Shown here one piece after another: positions 54,874 through 61,973 of a DNA stretch of 64,000 nt. This stretch comes from an uncultured Flaviramulus sp. (lineage in GTDB: Bacteria > Bacteroidota > Bacteroidia > Flavobacteriales > Flavobacteriaceae): positions 744,001 through 808,000 of the forward strand of contig CANMUP010000003.1 of the NCBI GenBank assembly GCA_947501105.1. Reading direction: 5' to 3'. The notes below the pieces were generated by a model that saw only the letters and a program-made list of their open reading frames with translations, had not been told where the DNA came from and ran no database searches. Position 1 is the stretch's first letter. Every line of letters begins with the position of its first letter. The translations under genes were made by a program, and so were the position numbers.

Positions 54874-56108
54874 TAGTTCTTCTTTTTTAACAATTCTTCT
54901 ATTCTATTAAGTCTGTTATCTTGTATTTCCAGTTTGTTTTCTAAGTGCTTTATTTTTAATTCTTTTACGCTTAATTGATTTTTTTGAATTTCTAATTGCT
55001 TTTCTTGTTGAATAGTATAAAGCGTCAACTCCTCTATTTTTTGAAGTAGCTTTATATTCATTTCTGCCAAAAGAAGGCCATTGTCTTGCATCTCCTTTTC
55101 TGAAGCTATTTCTGGAAGGTGATTGTTAGTTTTGATAAATTGTTCAACTTCTTTTAAAGATGGTAGTTTATAATCATCATTAAAAACAAAGTCTGCACCC
55201 GCGCTTACTGTTACTTTTACTTCTTGCGCGTGTATATTACCTGCTACTGTCAGTTTAGAATCTGGGGTTGTGGTACCGATGCCTACGTTGCCTCCATTAA
55301 AATAAGCAACTCCATACGAGCGGATAAGAAATCCGCCACCACCAACGCCTTTTATAACCCCACCAGAAGCATTACCTTCTACTTGAGCATAAAGTGAAGA
55401 AGAATATGATGCTCTAGAATTACCAATTACATCTAGGTCTGTCTGTGGAGTAATTGTACCTATACCAATGTTTCCAGTCCACATAGCAGCATACATATAA
55501 GCAGTATTTAAAAACTCTGAGTTTGTATATTCTAATTTTGTTCCTGCTTTTTCTCTTAAAAAATAAGTTCCTTCATCTTGATATACTATGCCTCCTATAT
55601 CATTATAAGCACCGGAAGGGCGGATCCATTTAGCAGTCGCTTGATTCCATTTAGCTGGACCATAGCTTCCAGTTAGCCATTCGTCCCTAATCCAACTATT
55701 TTCAGCAGAAGCCAAAGTAACTCCTAATGTAGTTTTTCTAATTTGTCCTCCTGAAGTTACATGAAGCTTATAAGCAGGAGTTGTAGTACCTATACCTACA
55801 TTTCCTAAAGCAAATAAATTTCTAGCTACTTGAAAATCTCCAAGTGTATTTAACGCTGCAATTGGAGTTACTCCATGTAATCCCCATGTCCATCCTCGAT
55901 CTGCATGATTACTCATATTCATTTTAATACTAAAATCTGTAACAGGGCCAAATTGGTATTCAGAAGTATTCCCCATATGAATTTTATAAAGGTCACTATT
56001 CCAAAAACGAACGCCATTACCATTTCCTGCAGTTACTGGGTAATACGTTTGTTGAGCAGAAATTAGCAAACTTGAAATAAGTATAAAAAAGCTAATTAAA
56101 TTTTTCAT
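54873..56108 (-). CDS. Secreted VGIGTT-repeat protein
   Basis: A 411-residue secreted protein (signal peptide ending I-S-A-Q-Q). G-N-V-G-I-G-T-T appears at about residues 101, 212 and 275, followed by the C-terminal module with A-D-F-V-F-N-D-D-Y-K-L-P-S-L-K-E-V-E-Q-F and N-G-L-L-L-A-E-M-N-I-K-L-L-Q-K-I-E-E-L, then a coiled coil. The module is nearly identical in DNA to that of the broken neighbour gene. It is the first gene of its leftward run, with a dyad element 77-94 bases upstream. Confidence 0.82.
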   Translation of the reverse strand: MKNLISFFILISSLLISAQQTYYPVTAGNGNGVRFWNSDLYKIHMGNTSEYQFGPVTDFSIKMNMSNHADRGWTWGLHGVTPIAALNTLGDFQVARNLFALGNVGIGTTTPAYKLHVTSGGQIRKTTLGVTLASAENSWIRDEWLTGSYGPAKWNQATAKWIRPSGAYNDIGGIVYQDEGTYFLREKAGTKLEYTNSEFLNTAYMYAAMWTGNIGIGTITPQTDLDVIGNSRASYSSSLYAQVEGNASGGVIKGVGGGGFLIRSYGVAYFNGGNVGIGTTTPDSKLTVAGNIHAQEVKVTVSAGADFVFNDDYKLPSLKEVEQFIKTNNHLPEIASEKEMQDNGLLLAEMNIKLLQKIEELTLYTIQQEKQLEIQKNQLSVKELKIKHLENKLEIQDNRLNRIEELLKKKN

Positions 56109-56184
56109 GATTTTCTGATTTTAGAATATGGCTATAAAATTAGAAAGGAATTTTGGATTTGGAGTAAGCTATTCTATTACAATT

Positions 56185-56240
56185 GGTAAGCAAAAAGCTT
56201 ATTTAGAGTAAGGTTTTTGCTTACTTTAAATAAGCTTTTA
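56185..56240. promoter_or_regulatory. Long inverted repeat with TAAGC/GCTTA dyads between divergent operons
   Basis: Arms of 21 bases at 56192-56212 and 56220-56240 pair with two mismatches around a seven-base loop. Overlapping it on the left is a dyad GGTAAGC-AAAAA-GCTTAT (56185-56202) whose minus-strand form resembles the shared element of the other two operons. It lies between the VGIGTT gene start at 56108 and the response regulator at 56391, so it could serve both. Confidence 0.5.
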
Positions 56241-56306
56241 ATGTGCCATTATTGCTTTTCATGTAATAAAAATGGTTGTTCAGTAATATTTACGGTAAAT
56301 CCGTAA

Positions 56307-56333
56307 TAAAAGTAAGCTTTTAGCTTATCGCTA
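56307..56333 (+). promoter_or_regulatory. Shared 27-nt element before the response-regulator operon
   Basis: Matches the element before the GspF operon with one mismatch and in the same orientation relative to the gene, ending TTTTAGCTTATCGCTA. It contains a dyad TAAGCT-TTT-AGCTTA and lies 57-84 bases upstream of the start codon. Confidence 0.6.
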
Positions 56334-56390
56334 AATTGCATAGAATAAATACTTTAGCAAGATATTTCTTATTGTTTAATTCAGATAAAT

Positions 56391-57068
56391 ATGAATAAAA
56401 TCATTAATGTCTTAATAGCTGAAGACGAACCGCTTATTATAGATTTATTAAAAAATATTTTTCAACAACTCTCAGATTCCAATGGAGATTGGAAGTTTAA
56501 ATTGCATCCCACTCAAAATTGTGAAGCTGCATTAAAAAAAATAGATAACGCTATTATTGAAACCCCTTTCGATTTAGCCTTATTAGATATAAATCTTCCG
56601 CCCTCAAAACAAAAAAATGTGCTTTGTGGAGAGGATTTAGGTATGGAATTGCGAAAGTATTTTCCGCAGGTAAAGATTATTATTTACACAGCTAATAATG
56701 ATAACTATAGACTTAATAATATTCTGCGATCTGTTAACCCTGATGGTTTCTTAATTAAAAGCGATATTGATTATAAAGGTCTAGTTAAGGCTATAAATCG
56801 TGTTTTGACAAATCCTCCTTATTACAGTCCTAGTATTTTAAATTTAATTCGCCAACATATTACTAGCGATTTTGTTTTAGATGCTACGGACAGAGTCTTA
56901 TTACACGAACTATCAAAAGGCACTAAAACTAAAGATCTTCCCAATTTTGTTAATCTCTCAAAAGGTGGTGTAGAACGTAGAAAAAGACACCTTAAAGAAG
57001 TCTTTAACATAGAAGATAAAGGAGATAAAAAACTCATTCAAATAGCTAAAGAGAAAGGATATGTATAA
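56391..57068 (+). CDS. Two-component response regulator with LuxR-type helix-turn-helix
   Basis: A 225-residue cytoplasmic regulator. The receiver domain has E11-D12, phospho-acceptor D66 in L-L-D-I-N-L-P, T100 in I-Y-T-A-N and K123 in L-I-K-S-D, so all switch residues are intact. From about residue 165 a DNA-binding domain follows: L-S-K-G-T-K-T-K-D-L-P then L-S-K-G-G-V-E-R-R-K-R-H-L-K-E-V-F-N-I-E, a LuxR-like helix-turn-helix. It overlaps the pilin gene by eight bases and starts the pilus operon; a TAAGC/GCTTA element lies about 60 bases upstream, so it may control itself and the other pilus operon. No histidine kinase gene is in the window. Confidence 0.9.
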   Translation: MNKIINVLIAEDEPLIIDLLKNIFQQLSDSNGDWKFKLHPTQNCEAALKKIDNAIIETPFDLALLDINLPPSKQKNVLCGEDLGMELRKYFPQVKIIIYTANNDNYRLNNILRSVNPDGFLIKSDIDYKGLVKAINRVLTNPPYYSPSILNLIRQHITSDFVLDATDRVLLHELSKGTKTKDLPNFVNLSKGGVERRKRHLKEVFNIEDKGDKKLIQIAKEKGYV

Positions 57069-57480
57069 AAACAAAAAAGGTGTCTTAAAAAAGCTGCCAG
57101 CATACAATTTACAAGAGGTATTAATTGTACTAGTCATTATTGGTATACTATTACTCTTAGCATTGCCAAACCTAATGCCCTTAATAAGTAAAACTAAAAG
57201 TGTTGAAGCTCAAACACAGTTAAAGTTTATTTACAATTCGCAAACTACATACAGATATATGTATTCAAAATACGCGCATGAGTTAAATGAGATAGATTTT
57301 GAAGCACCTAAAACAGTACAAGAAAATGGGACAAGTAATTATAGCTATGAAATTTTAGCTGCTACCAATAATAGCTTTAAAGCTAAAGCGACTGCCATTA
57401 CAGATTTTGATGGCGACGGTATTTTTAATGTTTGGGAAATTGATGAAACAGGAACTCCAAAACAAATTATAAAAGATTAA
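57061..57480 (+). CDS. Type IV prepilin-like protein
   Basis: A 139-residue pilin-like protein. The leader K-K-L-P-A precedes Y-N-L-Q-E-V-L-I-V-L-V-I-I-G-I-L-L-L-L-A-L-P, with the glutamate at mature position five and the usual P22 break, so processing would be after alanine rather than glycine. The globular part ends with D-F-D-G-D-G-I-F-N-V-W, a calcium-type loop. It starts inside the response-regulator gene and is followed at once by the peptidase gene. It is the best candidate for the main pilin of the machine. Confidence 0.85.
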   Translation: MYKNKKGVLKKLPAYNLQEVLIVLVIIGILLLLALPNLMPLISKTKSVEAQTQLKFIYNSQTTYRYMYSKYAHELNEIDFEAPKTVQENGTSNYSYEILAATNNSFKAKATAITDFDGDGIFNVWEIDETGTPKQIIKD

Positions 57481-57960
57481 ATGATACTTATAAAACTCAT
57501 ATTAATTATAGCATTGGCTTTAGTCTTCATTCAAGACTATAAAGAACGACAAGCCTTTTGGTTTCTGTTTCTTGTAATTGGAGTTTTAGGCGGGGTTTTA
57601 TTTTATCAAAATACGCTTCCCGAGTTATTCCTAGTTTCAGTACAAATAAATTTGCTCTTTTTAGTGGTATTGCTATTAATCATTTATCTATATGCAAAAC
57701 TTAAACTTAAAACCAAGTTTTTAAACACTCTAGGTTTAGGTGACTTGTTTTTGTTTCTAGCAATGTCTGTATCTTTTTCAAGCTTATCTTTTATAGTCCT
57801 TTTTATAAGCGCTCTTATTTTTTCATTGGTATTGCATCTCTTTATATCTAAAAACAAAAAGACTGCTACAGTCCCTTTAGCAGGTTATATGAGTCTATTC
57901 TTTTTAATAAGTTATTTATTCTATTGGGTCGGGTTTGTAGATAATTTTTATAGCCTTTAA
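57481..57960 (+). CDS. Prepilin peptidase-like (A24-family) membrane protein
   Basis: A 159-residue protein with about five membrane helices. The two aspartates of the A24 peptidases are present: I-Q-D-Y-K-E-R-Q near residue 19 and the G-x-G-D motif in T-L-G-L-G-D near residue 89. The N-terminal methylase domain of full PilD is lacking, as in the shorter archaeal and CpaA forms. It starts right after the pilin gene and would cut the pilins of both operons. Confidence 0.8.
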   Translation: MILIKLILIIALALVFIQDYKERQAFWFLFLVIGVLGGVLFYQNTLPELFLVSVQINLLFLVVLLLIIYLYAKLKLKTKFLNTLGLGDLFLFLAMSVSFSSLSFIVLFISALIFSLVLHLFISKNKKTATVPLAGYMSLFFLISYLFYWVGFVDNFYSL

Positions 57961-57964
57961 GCAG

Positions 57965-59371
57965 ATGGAGAGCAACTACAACATACAAACAAATTTATTA
58001 CAGCTTTTAAGCAGTGAGCAAGCCTATCATTATAAAATCATCCCTGTTGAAGCACATAATGGAACGCTTGTTTTTAAATCTGATACACCTTCTGAGAACC
58101 TGAAAAAAGAATTACGTGTTGTTTTTGGAAAAGATATTGAACTACTCGCAGAAACTCCTGAAAATATAAATCTGTATTTATCAACAAATTTTAGAAAACA
58201 AGATTTTAATAAGGCTGAAGATTTGCATTATACCGCCGATTTTCTTGAAAAACTATTACTATCGGCCAAAAACATTGGGAGCAGTGATATTCATTTTGAA
58301 CCATACGAATATAAATGCAGAGTACGTTTTCGTTTAGACGGCAAACTTAAAGAACATTTTGTTATTGATTTATCTGAATACCCCGTAATTATCAATAAAC
58401 TTAAAATTAAAGCAGGTTTAGATATATCAGAAAAGCGTTTGCCCCAAGATGGACGAATAACGGTTAAAACATCTTCTGATGAGTTTGATATTCGTGTGTC
58501 TACTTTACCAACTTTACATGGCGAAAAAATAGTATTGCGTATTTTAAGTAAAGATGCTAATCATATTGATATTGACGATTTAGGTTTTACAGTACAAGAA
58601 ATAAAAATCTATAAAGAGGCTATTAAAAACCCTAATGGTATTGTGTTAATCTCTGGTCCAACAGGATCTGGAAAAACAACGACATTATATGCTACATTAA
58701 AACTTTTAAATGACGATAAAACCAATATCGTAACTATTGAAGACCCGATTGAATATACCCTTGAAGGCATCAATCAAGTACAGCTAAAAGAAAACATTGG
58801 GCTAGATTTTGCTAGCGCCTTACGTACTTTTTTACGACAAGACCCAGATATTATTATGGTGGGAGAAATACGCGATGTTAAAACTGCTAATATGGCTATT
58901 CGTGCTGCACTTACAGGGCATTTGGTACTTTCAACAATACATACAAATTCTGCTTGGGCTACCATTTCCAGGCTTATAGATATGGGAATTCCTCCCTTTT
59001 TAATTGCAAGCACTTTAAATGTAAGTATTGCACAACGCTTGGTTAGAAAACTCTGTGGTGATTGTAAAGAAGAAGCCCAAGTTTCAAAATCTATTTTTCC
59101 TGAGCATTTTAATATCCCAAAAGATTTAACCAAGCATTATACTGCAAAAGGATGTTCAGCATGTTATCATACAGGATATACAGGAAGAAAAGCCATCTAT
59201 GAGATTATTCCCATTACAAAAACACTTATACCACATATAAAAAATAATGATTTAGAGATTGATAATTATTTAGAAGAGCATCACATCTCAACCTTAAAAC
59301 ACAATGCCATTAATTTGGTAAAACTAGGTATTACTTCGGTTGAAGAAGTATATGCTTTATTAATTGATTAG
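57965..59371 (+). CDS. GspE/PilB-like assembly ATPase
   Basis: A 468-residue hexameric ATPase that powers pilus or pseudopilus assembly. Walker A G-P-T-G-S-G-K-T-T-T is near residue 230, the Asp box I-E-D-P-I-E follows, then D-P-D-I-I-M-V-G-E-I-R-D (Walker B) and H-T-N-S for the His box. The four-cysteine zinc site is complete: C-G-D-C near 364 and C-S-A-C near 398. An N-terminal N1E-type domain occupies the first ~75 residues. It is four bases downstream of the peptidase gene and would work with the GspF-like protein encoded 23 kb away. Confidence 0.94.
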   Translation: MESNYNIQTNLLQLLSSEQAYHYKIIPVEAHNGTLVFKSDTPSENLKKELRVVFGKDIELLAETPENINLYLSTNFRKQDFNKAEDLHYTADFLEKLLLSAKNIGSSDIHFEPYEYKCRVRFRLDGKLKEHFVIDLSEYPVIINKLKIKAGLDISEKRLPQDGRITVKTSSDEFDIRVSTLPTLHGEKIVLRILSKDANHIDIDDLGFTVQEIKIYKEAIKNPNGIVLISGPTGSGKTTTLYATLKLLNDDKTNIVTIEDPIEYTLEGINQVQLKENIGLDFASALRTFLRQDPDIIMVGEIRDVKTANMAIRAALTGHLVLSTIHTNSAWATISRLIDMGIPPFLIASTLNVSIAQRLVRKLCGDCKEEAQVSKSIFPEHFNIPKDLTKHYTAKGCSACYHTGYTGRKAIYEIIPITKTLIPHIKNNDLEIDNYLEEHHISTLKHNAINLVKLGITSVEEVYALLID

Positions 59372-59399
59372 ACCATAATGGTCATTAAATATTAAAAAC

Positions 59400-60665
59400 A
59401 TGAAAAAACACTTAATAATTTTTAGCCTTAACTTATTTATAGTTGCTCAACTTAATGCTCAAACCAATACTTTTCCAACTTCAGGAAATGTGGGGGTTGG
59501 AACAACAAACCCACAAAGCAAACTTCATTTAGCATCTGGATTAGGTACAAATAACATGTTAGCTAGTACTATTTCTTTTGGGGCTGATGTCCCTACTCGA
59601 ACATCAAAAATTTCTGGTTGGCGATTTGCAAACTCACACCAAATGGGGTTACTATTTAAAACCTATAATTCAACAGATATTGATGCTATGATGATTGACT
59701 ATCTTGGAAATGTTGGTATAGGAAAAACTAATCCAAGTGCTAAACTACATGTAAATGGGACTATTAAAGGGAAAGATTTCATTACAGTAGATAAAGGTGG
59801 TAGTTACAGAATAGCTTTAAATGGTCAAAGTCATGGGTATATTTATGGTAGAAATGACTCTTCAGAAAATAAATTTTTAATTCATTCTAATGGAAATTCA
59901 TGGTTCAATGGGGGCAATGTAGGCATAGGCACCACTAACCCATCAAGTAAATTACAAGTTGAAGGTAGGGCATCAGTAGGAACTTCTGGTATTTTAAATT
60001 TAGATTGGACCTATGAAAATAATTGGGGAGGTTCTGCTGGAAAGTGGGCAGGTTATATAGGGTTTAACGCTTATAGAAATAATGACGATACCAAAGATTA
60101 TTTTTATAGAAGAAACAATTACACTAAGCGAATGGTTTTTGAAGGTAGTCAGAATGGGTTTAGATGGTTAGGAGAAGATAGTGTCCCTGATTGGGGAAGT
60201 GGTACACCTACAAAAAAACTAGAAGAGTTAATGGTTTTAATAAACAATGGCAACCTTGGCATCGGTACGTCAACTCCAGACGCAAAACTAGCCGTAAAAG
60301 GCAACATCCATACCAACGAAGTAAAAGTAGATTTATTAGGAGCTGTGGCTCCAGATTATGTGTTTTATAAAGATTACGATTTAAAAACTTTAAACGAAGT
60401 TGAAAACTATATTACAAAAGAAGGCCATTTGCCTAACATTCCATCAGCAAAAGAGATGGAAGCTAATGGACTTCTTCTTAAAGAAATGAACTTAAAATTG
60501 CTTGAAAAGATTGAAGAGCTAACACTTTATACGATTCAACAAGAAAAAGAAATAAAAGCTTCTAAAAATGAGATAACTATTTTGAAAACGAAGGCTTCTA
60601 AAGTTGATGTTTTAGAAGAGCGATTACAAAAAATTGAAGCCTTATTAAACTCAATAAAACAATAA
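59400..60665 (+). CDS. Secreted VGIGTT-repeat protein inside the pilus operon
   Basis: A 421-residue secreted protein (signal peptide ending L-N-A-Q). G-N-V-G-V/I-G-T-T occurs at about residues 30, 105 and 176, with segments such as F-N-G-G-N between them; the C-terminal module reads D-Y-V-F-Y-K-D-Y-D-L-K-T-L-N-E-V-E-N-Y then L-K-E-M-N-L-K-L-L-E-K-I-E-E-L and a coiled coil. The gene follows the ATPase gene after 28 bases that include the palindrome GACCATAATGGTC. It sits between the motor ATPase and the secretin, which ties these proteins to the machine. Confidence 0.82.
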   Translation: MKKHLIIFSLNLFIVAQLNAQTNTFPTSGNVGVGTTNPQSKLHLASGLGTNNMLASTISFGADVPTRTSKISGWRFANSHQMGLLFKTYNSTDIDAMMIDYLGNVGIGKTNPSAKLHVNGTIKGKDFITVDKGGSYRIALNGQSHGYIYGRNDSSENKFLIHSNGNSWFNGGNVGIGTTNPSSKLQVEGRASVGTSGILNLDWTYENNWGGSAGKWAGYIGFNAYRNNDDTKDYFYRRNNYTKRMVFEGSQNGFRWLGEDSVPDWGSGTPTKKLEELMVLINNGNLGIGTSTPDAKLAVKGNIHTNEVKVDLLGAVAPDYVFYKDYDLKTLNEVENYITKEGHLPNIPSAKEMEANGLLLKEMNLKLLEKIEELTLYTIQQEKEIKASKNEITILKTKASKVDVLEERLQKIEALLNSIKQ

Positions 60666-60669
60666 TATC

Positions 60670-61920
60670 ATGAAAAAAATATTGATCATTTTTAGCCTTA
60701 GCTTATTTACAGGAACTCAACTTAATGCACAAACCAATACTTTTCCAACCTCTGGAAGTGTTGGGATTGGTACTACTAACCCAAACGCAAGATTTCATGT
60801 TCAGTTTGGCAGTACTGCTTATACCTGGTCACCAATTGTGGGTACTACAGCTATTTTTGAAAGTAACTCTGCTAATAGATCATTTGTATCTATTATTGGA
60901 AAATCATTAGGACAAAGCGAGGTTTGGTTTGGTGACGAAAATTCTCAAAACAGTGGTAGAATCAGATATAATCATTCGCCAAAAACATTATCATTTTGGA
61001 ACGGGGGAAATGAAAAAATGACTATAAATCAGAATGGTAATATTGGCATTGGCACAACTTCTTCTTCATCTAAACTATTTATTAAGCAATCTTTTGATAA
61101 TAACACAGGGGGGCTTTCAATTGCGGATGCTTCAGCTGGTAGATTAATTCAAATATATGGGGAAGGTTCAGCAGGGAGACAAGTAATAAGAACCTCTGGA
61201 ACATTAAACCCTCTAGCATTTGATTTAAATGACAGTGAAAAAATGCGTATCAATTCAAATGGTAATGTAGGCATTGGCACAACAACCCCAAAATATAAAT
61301 TAAGTATAGCTGATGGTGCTTTTAATGTAGAAAAAAATGGAGATTATTATGGTTTTTGGGTAGAGAATAAATTACGGACTGATAACCCAAAAATTAATTT
61401 AGGTGCTTGGTATAATAGTAGAGCAGGTATTTCTTATAATTATGCAGGAAACTATTTAACATTTGACACCCAAAATTCAACAACGACATATTCTAACACT
61501 TTAGTTCTTAAAACTGGTAACGTAGGCATCGGCACCACTGCCCCAGACGCAAAACTAGCCGTAAAAGGCAACATTCATACCAACGAGGTTAAAGTAGATT
61601 TATTAGGAGCCGTTGCTCCAGATTATGTGTTTTATAAAGATTATGATTTAAAAACTTTAAACGAAGTAGAAAGTTACATAACTAAAGAAGGTCATTTACC
61701 TAATATACCATCAGCAAAAGAGATGGAAGTTAATGGACTTCTTCTTAAAGAAATGAACTTGAAATTGCTTGAAAAAATTGAAGAGTTGACGCTTTATACC
61801 ATCAATCAAGAGAAACGTATTAATACTCTTGAACAAGAAAATAATGCGTTTAAAAAACAACAGAAACGCATCAAATTATTGGAAGAGCAAATGGCTCTGC
61901 TTTTAAAAATTAAAGAATAA
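60670..61920 (+). CDS. Second secreted VGIGTT-repeat protein inside the pilus operon
   Basis: A 416-residue secreted protein, close copy in head and tail of the preceding one but different in the middle. The signal peptide and the first motif T-F-P-T-S-G-S-V-G-I-G-T-T are nearly the same; the middle differs; G-N-V/I-G-I-G-T-T recurs near 122, 200 and 290; the last ~130 residues match the neighbour almost completely. It starts four bases after it. It ends with a coiled coil (K-R-I-K-L-L-E-E-Q-M-A-L-L-L). Confidence 0.82.
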   Translation: MKKILIIFSLSLFTGTQLNAQTNTFPTSGSVGIGTTNPNARFHVQFGSTAYTWSPIVGTTAIFESNSANRSFVSIIGKSLGQSEVWFGDENSQNSGRIRYNHSPKTLSFWNGGNEKMTINQNGNIGIGTTSSSSKLFIKQSFDNNTGGLSIADASAGRLIQIYGEGSAGRQVIRTSGTLNPLAFDLNDSEKMRINSNGNVGIGTTTPKYKLSIADGAFNVEKNGDYYGFWVENKLRTDNPKINLGAWYNSRAGISYNYAGNYLTFDTQNSTTTYSNTLVLKTGNVGIGTTAPDAKLAVKGNIHTNEVKVDLLGAVAPDYVFYKDYDLKTLNEVESYITKEGHLPNIPSAKEMEVNGLLLKEMNLKLLEKIEELTLYTINQEKRINTLEQENNAFKKQQKRIKLLEEQMALLLKIKE

Positions 61921-61936
61921 TATAATTCGAATTAAG

Positions 61937-61955
61937 CTCTAAATATAATTTAGAG
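61937..61955. promoter_or_regulatory. Perfect hairpin before the secretin gene
   Basis: CTCTAAAT and ATTTAGAG pair around ATA, 19 bases before the secretin start. There is no T run after it, so it is more likely to affect translation or RNA processing than to be a terminator. Confidence 0.35.
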
Positions 61956-61973
61956 TACAAATACACCCTTTGA

